From assembly GCA_942493325.1 (NCBI GenBank), contig OW818689.1, positions 5,084,001 through 5,148,000 on the forward strand: a stretch of DNA of 64,000 bases. Reading direction: 5' to 3'. This DNA comes from JAAFHB01 sp942493325 (GTDB taxonomy: Bacteria; Bacteroidota; Bacteroidia; Bacteroidales; Prolixibacteraceae). The translations under genes were made by a program, and so were the position numbers. Below, piece after piece: positions 15,888 to 25,123 of the stretch. Numbering within the stretch: position 1 is the first letter of the stretch; each line of letters starts with the position of its first letter. The notes under the pieces were generated by a model that was not told the origin of the DNA, ran no database searches, and saw only the letters and a program-made list of their open reading frames with translations.

Positions 15888-18506
15888 ATGAATTCAAAAC
15901 AAATTCGTCAGACATTTCTTGATTTTTTCGCCTCTCATGAGCACGCCATTGTCCCTTCTGCGCCAATGGTCATCAAGAATGATCCGACACTCATGTTCAC
16001 CAATGCCGGAATGAACCAGTTTAAGGATATTTTCCTCGGAAATTCACCTGCAAAGTATCTCAGAATTGCTGATACACAGAAATGTCTGCGGGTCTCGGGT
16101 AAGCATAACGACCTCGAGGAAGTAGGGCACGATACCTATCATCATACGATGTTTGAGATGCTTGGAAACTGGTCGTTTGGCAACTATTTTAAGAAAGAAG
16201 CGATCGACTGGGCATGGGAACTGCTTGTTGATGTTTATAAAATCCGCGTCGACCGGTTATATGTCACCATTTTTGAAGGAGATGAAAAAGATGGCGTTCC
16301 AATGGACATGGAAGCTCATAATTTATGGTCCAAATACCTTCCTGAAGAGCGTATTCTGAAAGGAAATAAAAAAGATAATTTCTGGGAAATGGGCGATTCC
16401 GGCCCGTGCGGACCCTGTTCCGAAATACATGTCGATATACGCAATGAGGATGAACGGTTACTGGTTGATGGCCGCGATCTTGTAAACGAGGGTCATCCCC
16501 AGGTGATTGAAATCTGGAATCTTGTCTTTATCCAGTTTAACCGCAAAGCAAACGGACAATTGGAAGAACTTCCTGCCAAACATGTGGATACGGGAATGGG
16601 TTTTGAGCGGTTGTGCATGGTAATCCAGGGAAAGCAATCGAATTACGACACCGATGTATTTCAGAGTGTGATCACCGAGATCGGCTACCTTGCCGGGAAA
16701 AGATATGGCACTGACGAAAAATCGGATATCGCGATGCGCGTAATCGCCGATCACCTCAGGGCTATCTCATTTGCGATAACTGACGGTCAGTTGCCTTCGA
16801 ATAATAAAGCCGGTTATGTGATCAGGCGTATTCTGCGCCGAGCAGTTCGTTATGGTTATACTTTCCTGGGGTTCAGAAAACCATTTATTCATCAACTGGT
16901 TAAGGCACTTGTTGGAAATATGGGAGCCGCTTTTCCTGAACTCGTCCGGCAGGAGGAGCTTGTTATGAATGTAATCCGCGAAGAAGAGGATTCGTTCCTG
17001 CGAACCCTTGAAACCGGGATCAAAATGCTCGATACAATTATCGATGCAACCAAAAAGAAAAACGAAACGGAAGTGGATGGTCAGGTTGCATTTGAACTCT
17101 ACGACACTTTCGGTTTTCCGCTCGACCTTACCGAACTGATCCTTCGAGAACAGGGTCTTACAATTGACCGTGTTGCTTTCGAATCAGCCATGGAAGCGCA
17201 GAAAACCCGTTCGCGGAGCGCTACCCAGCTCGAAACAGGCGACTGGATTGAAATACAGCAGGCCGACGGCGAAGGATTCGTCGGGTACGATGCGCTTGAG
17301 GCAAAAGTGAAGATTAACCGTTACCGGAAAGTGAAAGGAAAAAAAGGGGAGTATTTCCAGCTGGTATTCAATACCACCCCGTTTTATGCAGAATCGGGAG
17401 GGCAGGTTGGTGATTCCGGTGTTCTCGAATTTGATGGCGAGATTGTGGAGATTTTTGATACGGTCAAAGAGAATGATCTTACCGTGCATCTCTCGAAAAA
17501 ACTTCCGGTCAATCCTGAAGCAATATTCACAGCCGCAGTAAATCTAAAAAACCGCAGGCTGACAGAAAATAATCATACGGCAACTCACCTGCTTGATCAT
17601 GCGTTACGGGAAGTGCTTGGAACACATATCGAACAGAAAGGTTCACTGGTTTCTCCGGATACACTCCGGTTTGATTTTAACCATTTTCAGAAAGTTACCG
17701 ACGAAGAGATTGCCAGGATACAACATCGGGTCAACGAATTGATCAGGGAAAATATCCAGCGTGACGAACGTCGCGAGGTGCCCATTTCAGAAGCCGAGGC
17801 GATGGGAGCAATTGCACTGTTCGGAGAAAAATACGGCGATCATGTTCGTGTGATCAGGTTCGGAGATTCTGTCGAATTGTGTGGCGGAACACATGTTGCA
17901 TCCACAGGAACTATCGGCCAGTTCGTAATTCTTTCTGAAGGATCAATTTCTGCAGGGGTGCGCCGCATCGAAGCGATCACAGCCGACAAGGCTGAGGAGT
18001 ATATCAGCAACCAATTGAAATCCCTCAAAGAGATTGCCTCATTATTTAACAATCCGGCTAACATCAAGGTTGCTGTCGAAGAGTTATTTGCCAAATGCAA
18101 TGGCCTTGCTAAACAGGTGGAAGCCTTTGAGAAGGAAACGGCAGGTAAAATTAAGAAGGAACTTTTATTAAAGGTTGAACCGGTTGGCGGCATCAACTTC
18201 CTGGCTCAACAGTTGAAGGTGGACAATGCGGCCATCATCAAGGATATAGTATTCCAGTTAAAGGGTGAAGTCGAAAACCTGTTCCTTGTGCTTGCTGCCG
18301 AGATTGATGGTAAAGCTAATATACATGTCATGATTTCGGATAATCTTGTCAAAGAGCGTGGACTGAATGCCGGTGCAATCATTCGCGAACTGGCCAAAAC
18401 AGTCAGTGGCAGCGGCGGCGGTCAACCATTTTATGCGACTGCCGGGGGAAAAGAACCTTCAGGAATTCCACTATTGTTAACAAATGCAAAGAAATTAGTC
18501 GGATAG
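15888..18506 (+). CDS. alaS: Alanine-tRNA ligase
   Basis: The 872-residue protein is a complete class II AlaRS. The catalytic core starts at the N-terminus (KQIRQTFLDFF, motif 1-like region, then FEMLGNWSFGNYFKKEAI), followed by the tRNA-recognition helical domain (about 240-450). The editing domain carries the zinc ligands HTATHLLDHAL and VELCGGTHV (about 560-670). The C-terminal DHHA1 domain ends with GSGGGQPFYATAGGKE. It charges tRNA-Ala and clears mischarged Ser/Gly. Length is typical. A strong terminator follows at 18572-18614. The nearest promoter-like sequence is TATGTTTG at 15794-15801, leaving a leader of about 80 bases. Confidence 0.98.
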   Translation: MNSKQIRQTFLDFFASHEHAIVPSAPMVIKNDPTLMFTNAGMNQFKDIFLGNSPAKYLRIADTQKCLRVSGKHNDLEEVGHDTYHHTMFEMLGNWSFGNYFKKEAIDWAWELLVDVYKIRVDRLYVTIFEGDEKDGVPMDMEAHNLWSKYLPEERILKGNKKDNFWEMGDSGPCGPCSEIHVDIRNEDERLLVDGRDLVNEGHPQVIEIWNLVFIQFNRKANGQLEELPAKHVDTGMGFERLCMVIQGKQSNYDTDVFQSVITEIGYLAGKRYGTDEKSDIAMRVIADHLRAISFAITDGQLPSNNKAGYVIRRILRRAVRYGYTFLGFRKPFIHQLVKALVGNMGAAFPELVRQEELVMNVIREEEDSFLRTLETGIKMLDTIIDATKKKNETEVDGQVAFELYDTFGFPLDLTELILREQGLTIDRVAFESAMEAQKTRSRSATQLETGDWIEIQQADGEGFVGYDALEAKVKINRYRKVKGKKGEYFQLVFNTTPFYAESGGQVGDSGVLEFDGEIVEIFDTVKENDLTVHLSKKLPVNPEAIFTAAVNLKNRRLTENNHTATHLLDHALREVLGTHIEQKGSLVSPDTLRFDFNHFQKVTDEEIARIQHRVNELIRENIQRDERREVPISEAEAMGAIALFGEKYGDHVRVIRFGDSVELCGGTHVASTGTIGQFVILSEGSISAGVRRIEAITADKAEEYISNQLKSLKEIASLFNNPANIKVAVEELFAKCNGLAKQVEAFEKETAGKIKKELLLKVEPVGGINFLAQQLKVDNAAIIKDIVFQLKGEVENLFLVLAAEIDGKANIHVMISDNLVKERGLNAGAIIRELAKTVSGSGGGQPFYATAGGKEPSGIPLLLTNAKKLVG

Positions 18507-18532
18507 TTAACAGTGAAGACTTCACTTATCAT
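18507..18532. repeat. GTGAAG-palindrome repeat, copy 1
   Basis: Immediately after the alaS stop, the palindrome GTGAAGACTTCAC (18513-18525) lies in the context AACAGTGAAG...CTTCACTTATCA, which recurs twice at 20861-20936. Confidence 0.7.
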
Positions 18533-18571
18533 TTCATCGGTGAATCCGGGATAAGGCTCCAAACAGATCAG

Positions 18572-18614
18572 ATGCCCTTTCGAAAAGTAAATTGCTTTTC
18601 GGAAGGGCATTTTT
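18572..18614 (+). terminator. Terminator of alaS
   Basis: ATGCCCTTTCGAAAAG pairs with CTTTTCGGAAGGGCAT (one G-T pair), followed by TTTTT. Confidence 0.92.
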
Positions 18615-18635
18615 CGATTTGGTTATTTGCTAAGA

Positions 18636-18663
18636 TTTAATCCTTACCTTGGCAAGGATTAAA
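18636..18663. repeat. Perfect 10 bp inverted repeat in the alaS-hydrolase gap
   Basis: TTTAATCCTT (18636-18645) and AAGGATTAAA (18654-18663) with an 8-nt loop. No T run follows on the plus strand, so its role as a terminator is uncertain. The rest of 18664-18825 is AT-rich with no gene. Confidence 0.5.
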
Positions 18664-18825
18664 AATCGGTATTAACAGTATATACTTACATTGGAATATA
18701 TTTATGGATTATTCGTTCAGATAAAAAATTTACTGCCATTAAGCAGACTGTATCAGCATTACAAATAAAATATAAACTGACAATTTTACAGAAATAACCC
18801 TTTTATTAAACCTTTTCAAAAGAAA

Positions 18826-20271
18826 ATGAAACACCTAATATTTCTTATTTCACTCTTTATTTCACTGACTTCCTTCGCTCAGAATTATGTAGGAATGTGG
18901 AAAGGAGAAGTTCATCAGGGAGATTCAATTATTCAGTTCCAAATGAATGTAATTATTCAGCAAGACTCAACGATCGGGGCACAACTTATGAAACCGGCAT
19001 TTTGTCTTATTGCAGACAGCAGTTTTTATGGAAATGGCTTTCATTTCTTATCCCGCAAATACCCCGAAGCTTATTCAGGCGAAAAAAGAAACATAACGTT
19101 TACCGGCGAATTGACTGCGGATAAAAACCAATTGGAAGGTATACTCGCTATTGCAGGGAAAGAATATCCGCTCCAAATGCGTCGTAGCGACAAAATTGTA
19201 CTCCGGCCACAGGAGCCGCAAAGACCATATCCCTATTATAGCGAGGATGTTAAGTTTACGAACCAAAAAGATCCTACCGTTATCGCGGGAACATTGACCA
19301 CACCCCGAAAAGGGGGAAAATTCCCGGCAGTAATTTTGAAAGCAGGAAGTAATCCTAACAATAGGGATGGAGAACCTAAGAATCCGGGGGCTGAGAGCCA
19401 TAAAAGATTTCTGGTCCTGGCAGATTACCTGACCAGAAATGGAATTGCTGTGCTTCGTTGCGATGACCGGGGAATGGGCCGGTCTTCAGGTGATTTTCGG
19501 GAATCAACTCCCGCCGATTTGGCCGGTGATCTTTTGGCTGGTTATGAATTTTTAGCTTCAAGGAAAGATATTAAAAGCGATGAAATTGGTTTACTTGGTC
19601 ACAGCGAAGGTGGATTGACTGTTGCAATTGCTGCAAGCCAAAATCCCGACATTAAATTTATTGTCATGCTGGCCGGTCCGGGCCTCCCCCTGAGAGAAGT
19701 TGCTGAACATCAACAAATACTTAAATACCAAAACGGAGAGATATTGAAAGATGTATTTGATCTGGAGAAAAAAATCAGTGCAAAAACTTATCAGCTATTT
19801 AATCAGAACAAGGACCCAAAGATTATTCGCGACTCACTTTCCAGGTTTATGGTCAAAGATTTCGAGGCTTTGGCGGCTTCAAGATTTGGAGCAAACCCGG
19901 AATTCCAATTAGAGTTCAGGAGAATGCTTGAAACAATGATATCCACAAGGTCGGGTAAACATTTTTTGTACAGTTTTAATTCTAATCCATCAGCATATAT
20001 CGAAAAGCTCAGTTGTCCCGTTTTATCGCTTAATGGGAGCAAAGATGTCCTGGTTTCTGCTGAAGGTAATCAGGAAGCGATACGAGAAGCGCTATTGAAG
20101 GCTGGAAATAAAGATTTTAAAATTATTGAGTTGCCGGGTTTAAATCACAATTTTCAGGAATGTCAGACTGGTAGTTTGAAAGAATATCTGACTATTGAGC
20201 AAACCTTTTCACCAAATGTACTGGTTATTATCACTAATTGGATAAAAGTACATGTCTCCGTGGAGTTATGA
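18826..20271 (+). CDS. Secreted alpha/beta hydrolase (S33-like), paralog 1
   Basis: The 481-residue protein has a Sec signal peptide (about 1-18), an N-terminal beta-rich domain (about 20-125, starting YVGMWKGEV) and a C-terminal alpha/beta hydrolase (about 140-470). The nucleophile elbow is GLLGHSEGGLT (Ser near 257). An acid is likely in LNGSKDVLV (near 408) and a His in PGLNHNFQ (near 442). The family includes periplasmic esterases and serine aminopeptidase-like proteins; the substrate is unknown. A close paralog lies at 27736-29199 in opposite orientation. It is flanked by the alaS terminator and a decayed toxin-antitoxin module. Confidence 0.85.
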   Translation: MKHLIFLISLFISLTSFAQNYVGMWKGEVHQGDSIIQFQMNVIIQQDSTIGAQLMKPAFCLIADSSFYGNGFHFLSRKYPEAYSGEKRNITFTGELTADKNQLEGILAIAGKEYPLQMRRSDKIVLRPQEPQRPYPYYSEDVKFTNQKDPTVIAGTLTTPRKGGKFPAVILKAGSNPNNRDGEPKNPGAESHKRFLVLADYLTRNGIAVLRCDDRGMGRSSGDFRESTPADLAGDLLAGYEFLASRKDIKSDEIGLLGHSEGGLTVAIAASQNPDIKFIVMLAGPGLPLREVAEHQQILKYQNGEILKDVFDLEKKISAKTYQLFNQNKDPKIIRDSLSRFMVKDFEALAASRFGANPEFQLEFRRMLETMISTRSGKHFLYSFNSNPSAYIEKLSCPVLSLNGSKDVLVSAEGNQEAIREALLKAGNKDFKIIELPGLNHNFQECQTGSLKEYLTIEQTFSPNVLVIITNWIKVHVSVEL

Positions 20272-20448
20272 TTCATATTGGTTCCAGACCAAAAAAATCA
20301 CATTACAAAATAATAAATCTCGCACGTCCCTTCTTGACTGGGATTAAAAGCAAAAAATAAATTGAATGGCTAAGTATAAAATAGTCATCATATGCCTATG
20401 AGCCTTCACGGAATAGTTGTATTTTCGAATTACAAATTCTTTTGGGTT

Positions 20449-20688
20449 ATGAGCACTGAATTGAAAATACAAAATATAAAGTTGGAACTAATCCAATGGC
20501 TTTCAACTCTGGAAGACGCCTCTATTATTGAGGAAATAATGGAGTTGAGAAAAAGAGATAATAAAGATTGGTGGAATTCAATTTCTGAAGATGAAAAACA
20601 GTCTGTTGAACGAGGTTTAGAAGATGCAGAATCCGGAAAACTAAATCCACATTCAAGCGCAAGAAAACTATATGAAAAATGGCTATAG
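20449..20688 (+). CDS. Antitoxin of a decayed RelE/ParE-type module
   Basis: The 79-residue acidic protein starts at ATG 20449. An in-frame ATG at 20392 exists, but its added residues look unrelated. The layout is that of Bacteroidota addiction-module antitoxins: N-terminal helix LKIQNIKLELIQWLSTLED, then KDWWNSISEDEKQSVERGLEDA and GKLNPHSSARKLYEKW at the C-terminus. It overlaps the following ParE-like frame by 17 bases. With the toxin internally deleted, it is probably an orphan. Confidence 0.8.
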   Translation: MSTELKIQNIKLELIQWLSTLEDASIIEEIMELRKRDNKDWWNSISEDEKQSVERGLEDAESGKLNPHSSARKLYEKWL

Positions 20689-20821
20689 AATTCTTTGGAC
20701 TGATTTTGCACTTTTGGAATTAGAAGAAACAATCAACTATTACAGGATTGTAAAAGATCATGTAGAAATCATCTCTTTTTTTTCGAATCGTCAAAATCCA
20801 AACAAAAGGAAGTTTAAATAG
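20672..20821 (+). pseudogene. ParE/RelE toxin with an internal in-frame deletion
   Basis: A 49-codon frame begins with a typical toxin N-terminus (YRILWTDFALLELEETINYY) joined directly to a typical ParE C-terminus (RIVKDHVEIISFFSNRQNP). Full toxins are about 95-100 residues, so roughly the middle half is missing while the frame is kept. The ATG lies inside the 3' end of the antitoxin gene, as usual for these modules. The product would lack most of the fold and should be inactive (inference). Confidence 0.8.
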
Positions 20822-20860
20822 CCACCAAATAAGTGTAATTCCGCTGAATTCAGTAGATTG

Positions 20861-20936
20861 GCTAATAGTGAAGCCTTCACTTATCACCTGAGTGTTTATC
20901 TTTGCCTTTGGCTAACAGTGAAGGCTTCACTTATCA
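20861..20936. repeat. GTGAAG-palindrome repeat, copies 2 and 3
   Basis: GGCTAAYAGTGAAGS followed by CTTCACTTATCACC occurs twice, with palindrome centres at 20868-20880 and 20918-20930, 50 bp apart. A third copy follows alaS at 18507-18532. Confidence 0.85.
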
Positions 20937-20942
20937 CCGGGC

Positions 20943-21329
20943 TTAATTATTCACCTTACCAATCATGTGGTTGATAACATGCGTGTGCTCGTGCTGAGGG
21001 CTGAACATGATGATCTCCGCGTCGGCATCGACCTTTACATTGTGCCCGGGTGGCCAGTAAAAAAGATCATTCGTCCTGACCGTTTCCTGCATCCCTTTTG
21101 CGTCAGTTGTGGTGATCTGGCCGCGCAGGACATATCCCCAGTGGGGGCACTGGCACATATCGCCTTCCAGCCCCACGAAAAGCGGGGTTGTATCGACGCC
21201 TGCCGAGAGACTGAAGTACTCGCCGCTGATCTTGCCCAATCCGGTTGCGTCACCGAAATCCGTTCTCTGGCGAATTACAGCACCAGGGATCTCCAGCCTG
21301 ATATCCACTTGTTCTTTGGAAATTTTCAT
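20943..21329 (-). CDS. Cupin-domain protein
   Basis: The 128-residue protein is one small cupin barrel. Motif 1 is degenerate, around CPHWGYVLRGQITTT; motif 2 lies in DLFYWPPGHNVKVDADAEIIMFSP. A C-terminal HEHTHVINH segment is rich in histidine and may bind metal. There is no signal peptide. Single-domain cupins of this size have varied sensor or isomerase roles and the substrate cannot be named. It stands alone; base composition is more GC-rich than its surroundings, which may point to separate origin. Confidence 0.75.
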   Translation of the reverse strand: MKISKEQVDIRLEIPGAVIRQRTDFGDATGLGKISGEYFSLSAGVDTTPLFVGLEGDMCQCPHWGYVLRGQITTTDAKGMQETVRTNDLFYWPPGHNVKVDADAEIIMFSPQHEHTHVINHMIGKVNN

Positions 21330-21734
21330 GCTTGTTTCTCCTATGTTTTAATGGATGCTTTATTCCTGATGGTTCGTCTGTTGCTGCATCCGTTTCAATC
21401 AATAGACGCCCAACTACTCTAAAAGACAGCAGTTTTACAGGATAACATTCATGCTATGTTTTTGTTTGAAAATTAATTCATAAGTCATTACAGCAAAGAA
21501 TTAAATGATCATATGTCTGTTATGATCTTATGCTTGAATATCAAATTATATAGGACAACCTCTACGTGGCGAAGATCCTTACCTGCATTTAGCCGCGGAA
21601 GGCGAAAAGCCCCAAAACTGTTCGCGACAGATAGATTTATCGCAAAATATTGATTAAATTTGTCAAGATAATGCATTTAAACAGTGAGGATTTTAAAGAT
21701 TTATATTGTCGTTCACCTAAAGAATTGATTGATT
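21330..21734. other. Intergenic stretch with a possible coding remnant
   Basis: No full gene is seen. Around 21550-21656 one frame reads GQPLRGEDPYLHLAAEGEKP before a stop, which looks protein-like but has no start and no family I can name. Confidence 0.35.
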
Positions 21735-21902
21735 ATGAAAACGACTAAAGATTTTGATTGTGTAAAAATGATGCGGGACATTCGCGATAAAGTAAATGCA
21801 GAGATTGTAAAAATGGATTCTGTCCAAATCATTGAGTTTTTTCGCAAAAAGTCAGAGGCATACGAAAGCAAATATGGTCAGATGAAAACAAAGACGCATT
21901 AG
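21735..21902 (+). CDS. Small orphan antitoxin-like protein
   Basis: A 55-residue frame (ATG 21735) encodes KDFDCVKMMRDIRDKVNAEI, then VQIIEFFRKKSEAYESKYG. This resembles the short antitoxin-like proteins that precede PIN or other toxins in Bacteroidota and Cyanobacteria. No toxin frame follows; instead a terminator comes 35 bp later. Assignment is by pattern and is moderate at best. Confidence 0.5.
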   Translation: MKTTKDFDCVKMMRDIRDKVNAEIVKMDSVQIIEFFRKKSEAYESKYGQMKTKTH

Positions 21903-21936
21903 CTACTAAATCTTAGCGAATAAAATACTTTTACAA

Positions 21937-21968
21937 AGGCCGGTGAACAATTACCGGCCTGAGTTTTT
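21937..21968 (+). terminator. Terminator after the small antitoxin-like gene
   Basis: AGGCCGGT (21937-21944) and ACCGGCCT (21953-21960) flank an 8-nt loop and are followed by a T run. Confidence 0.88.
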
Positions 21969-22014
21969 TATCTATTTTAGCACCCTGATATTTTAGCACC
22001 CTAATATTAATCGA

Positions 22015-25000
22015 ATGAAGAGTTTTTTTAATTTTCTTTTTTCTGTGGCAACAGCAGGATTTCTGCTGATTTTGTTCGCCTTTGCATTGGGCATGGCCAC
22101 CTTTGTCGAAAGTGCGTATGGGGTGGAGGCAGCCCGCTCGCTCGTATACAATTCATGGTGGCTTGAACTGATTCTGTTCATCCTCTGTTTAAATATGATT
22201 GCCAATTTTATCCGGTTTAAGATGTACAAGTATCACAAACTAACCATGGGCATCTTTCACCTGGCTTTTGTTCTTGTCATTATCGGAGCCGCGGTAACCC
22301 GTTATATTGGCAGCGAAGGAGTTATGCACATCCGCGAAGGCGAGAGTACCAATATTATCACTTCATCAGAAATAAAATTCAATATAGCTGCCGAATACCA
22401 GGGAGACGAGAAGCGGATCGTTAAACAGGCGAATTTTTCTGAACTTTCCCAAAATGAGGCGCCCGATAAAATTAAAATCGGGTCAAAAGAGATTGAGATA
22501 AAAACGGTGAATTATTTCCCGGAGGCAAAAAGGAGTATAGAGGTGGATGCACAAGGTGAGCCGGTTATTGAACTGGTTTATTCGCAGCATGGCGCCATGA
22601 AAACAGAACTGCTTCAACCGGGCCAGGTAATTGTAGCCAATGAATCAACAGTTGGTTTTAATGCTGAAGCAACTACTCAATTTAATTTTAGGGGTGATTC
22701 GCTTAAGCTCTTTTCACGTGATACAATCCGGACCATTGATATGCAGGGTAAGGATGGGCTTATGTTCCTTCCCGGTACTGAAATTGACTGTAACGAAAGA
22801 GTAGTTTACCGGACTTCCAATGTTGCGCTGGTTGTGAAAAAATTCCTGCCAGCCGCAAGGGCTGTAGCTGCTCCCGGCGATGGAACACCAACCGGCGAAA
22901 ATGCACTGATTGTTCAGTTAAGCAACAATCAGAAACAACAGTTGGTCACGCTGTGGACCTCCTCTCAGGGTGAGACTTCAAAAGCATCCGGCACTTTCGA
23001 AGGGATCAATTACCGGATGTGGATCGGTCCTGAAGAGACCGTTTTACCTTTCTCGCTTAAATTAAATGATTTCGTTTTGGAAAGATATCCTGGTTCCAAC
23101 AGTCCTTCTTCGTATGAAAGCCTGGTTACCCTAACGGATAAGGAAAAGGGATTAACTACGGATTATAAAATATTTATGAATAACGTATTAAAGCACAGGG
23201 GATACCGGTTCTATCAGTCATCCTATGACCAGGATGAACATGGAACGATTCTTTCGGTCACAAAGGATCTTGCCGGAACAACGATTACTTATATTGGCTA
23301 TTTCCTTCTGTTCCTGGGAATACTTTTATCGATATTTAATCCTAAGAGTCACTTTTTTGGATTAATGAAACGCGCTTCTGCCGGAACTTCGATGGTTGTT
23401 CTGATAGTATTATTCAGCGGATTCACTGCTTTTGCGGCAGATCCTGCTCCAGTTTCTTCTGATATTTCAAAAGAATTTGCCAAAGTTTGGGTGCAGGGAC
23501 ACGATGGAAGAATAAAACCTTTCAGTACGCTTGCCTATGAGGTGATCATGAAGATTTCCCGTTCCGAGAAATTGCTGGGACAGGTTCCGGAACAGGTTGT
23601 GCTGGGAATGTCTGCCCGGCACCTGGAATGGCAGCAGGTAAAGATGATTTCAATCTCTGACGATCAGATTGAAGCAAAACTGGGATGTGACGGCAAAGCT
23701 TCGTTCAACGATTTTTTCGATCAGTACGGGAGTTATAAACTGGCCACTGATGTGCAGAATGCTTATGCAAAGAAACCGGCTGAAAGAGCTCTTTTTGATA
23801 ATAATGTGATCAAGGTTGACGATCGTCTCAACGTTGCTTACCAGGTTTATCATGGTGATTTATTCCGTTTCTTTCCCTCTCCCGATCATACTGACCTGAC
23901 CTGGTATTCGCCCGTTTCACGGCTGCCGGCCGGTTTTGGTCCTGATTCTGTGTATGTAAACAAAGCTTATGGTGAATTTCTGTCTGCGCTGACCTCCGGC
24001 AATGAGGCCATGACTCTTCGTGCTGTTTCCAATATCCTTAGTTTCCAGCAGCAGCATGGTTCGGCGCTTATTCCTGGAAAGACCAAACAGCGGCTTGAAA
24101 TTTTATACAATCACATCAATATTTTTAAAGATCTCGCAGGCTGGTATATCCTGCTGGGATTTGTCCTGCTTGGATTTTTCTTCTACTCGCTTTTTACAGG
24201 CAAGGCATTGCGCAAAAAGGCAGTAAACTATACGGTTATCGGTTTGTTTGCCGGTTTCTTCGCGCATTCGCTGGGTCTGATTGTCAGGGGGTATGTTTCG
24301 GGTCATATGCCATGGAGCGACGGATATGAGTCAATGATTTACATTGCCTGGGCCGGGATGTTTGCAGGTTTGATTTTTGCACGCCGTAATCCGATGGTTC
24401 TTGCTGCGGCTGCCATCTTATCGGGATTAACACTTTTTGTGGCGCAGATGAGCTGGCTTAACCCCGAAATCACGAACCTGGTGCCTGTGCTAAAATCATA
24501 CTGGCTCACGATTCATGTGGCAATCATTACAGCAAGTTACGGATTTGTAGGAGTTAGTGCAATTATCGGTATCATAAATCTGCTGATGGCTGCTTTCCAA
24601 AACCGGGAAAACCGCTTTCGTATCAGGACTACAGTTGCGCAACTCACCGACATTAATGAAGCAGCCATGATTCTTGGCCTTTATTTCCTCACTATTGGTA
24701 CTTTCCTTGGAGGAATCTGGGCTAACGAGTCATGGGGACGATACTGGGGCTGGGATCCGAAAGAAACATGGTCGCTGGTGACCATTCTGTTATACAGTTT
24801 CATTACCCATATGCGGCATATCCCTGGTTTTAAAGGATGGTTTGCCTTTAATCTTGCAGCAGTGATTGGTTTGCTTTCCGTATTGATGACCTATCTTGGA
24901 GTCAATTATTACCTGTCGGGTTTACATTCGTACGGGAGTGGTGAAGGATTAAAATTTCCATTTGTGGTAATCATTGTGTTTGGATTAATTGGCTTCATCG

Positions 25001-25041
25001 CATTTGTGGCGAACAAGAAGGAAATGAAATTTAAAGAGTAG
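22015..25041 (+). CDS. ccsBA: Fused cytochrome c biogenesis protein CcsB-CcsA (ResB-ResC)
   Basis: The 1008-residue protein joins both halves of System II cytochrome c assembly. The ResB/CcsB part (about 1-450) has membrane segments near 12-34, 48-66, 78-98 and 415-440 with a large periplasmic loop. The CcsA part (about 690-1005) has many membrane helices and the heme-handling WWD motif WGRYWGWDPKETWSL (near 905), with conserved histidines such as in FAHSLGLIVRGYVSGHMPW. It exports heme and ligates it to CXXCH apocytochromes in the periplasm. Fused forms are known in Bacteroidota and epsilonproteobacteria. A 14 bp direct repeat (TATTTTAGCACCCT) lies just upstream. A terminator follows at 25078. 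Confidence 0.95.
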   Translation: MKSFFNFLFSVATAGFLLILFAFALGMATFVESAYGVEAARSLVYNSWWLELILFILCLNMIANFIRFKMYKYHKLTMGIFHLAFVLVIIGAAVTRYIGSEGVMHIREGESTNIITSSEIKFNIAAEYQGDEKRIVKQANFSELSQNEAPDKIKIGSKEIEIKTVNYFPEAKRSIEVDAQGEPVIELVYSQHGAMKTELLQPGQVIVANESTVGFNAEATTQFNFRGDSLKLFSRDTIRTIDMQGKDGLMFLPGTEIDCNERVVYRTSNVALVVKKFLPAARAVAAPGDGTPTGENALIVQLSNNQKQQLVTLWTSSQGETSKASGTFEGINYRMWIGPEETVLPFSLKLNDFVLERYPGSNSPSSYESLVTLTDKEKGLTTDYKIFMNNVLKHRGYRFYQSSYDQDEHGTILSVTKDLAGTTITYIGYFLLFLGILLSIFNPKSHFFGLMKRASAGTSMVVLIVLFSGFTAFAADPAPVSSDISKEFAKVWVQGHDGRIKPFSTLAYEVIMKISRSEKLLGQVPEQVVLGMSARHLEWQQVKMISISDDQIEAKLGCDGKASFNDFFDQYGSYKLATDVQNAYAKKPAERALFDNNVIKVDDRLNVAYQVYHGDLFRFFPSPDHTDLTWYSPVSRLPAGFGPDSVYVNKAYGEFLSALTSGNEAMTLRAVSNILSFQQQHGSALIPGKTKQRLEILYNHINIFKDLAGWYILLGFVLLGFFFYSLFTGKALRKKAVNYTVIGLFAGFFAHSLGLIVRGYVSGHMPWSDGYESMIYIAWAGMFAGLIFARRNPMVLAAAAILSGLTLFVAQMSWLNPEITNLVPVLKSYWLTIHVAIITASYGFVGVSAIIGIINLLMAAFQNRENRFRIRTTVAQLTDINEAAMILGLYFLTIGTFLGGIWANESWGRYWGWDPKETWSLVTILLYSFITHMRHIPGFKGWFAFNLAAVIGLLSVLMTYLGVNYYLSGLHSYGSGEGLKFPFVVIIVFGLIGFIAFVANKKEMKFKE

Positions 25042-25077
25042 ACCATGTTATAAGTCTGTTTTACCACCTATAATATC

Positions 25078-25115
25078 AGACCCGGCAGGTTTCGAAAACC
25101 TGTCGGGTCTTTTTG
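25078..25115 (+). terminator. Terminator of ccsBA
   Basis: AGACCCGGCAGGTTT and AAACCTGTCGGGTCT (with one mismatch) are closed by a tight loop and followed by TTTTT. It lies just before the end of the convergent aldo/keto reductase remnant. Confidence 0.9.
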
Positions 25116-25123
25116 CACTGGAA

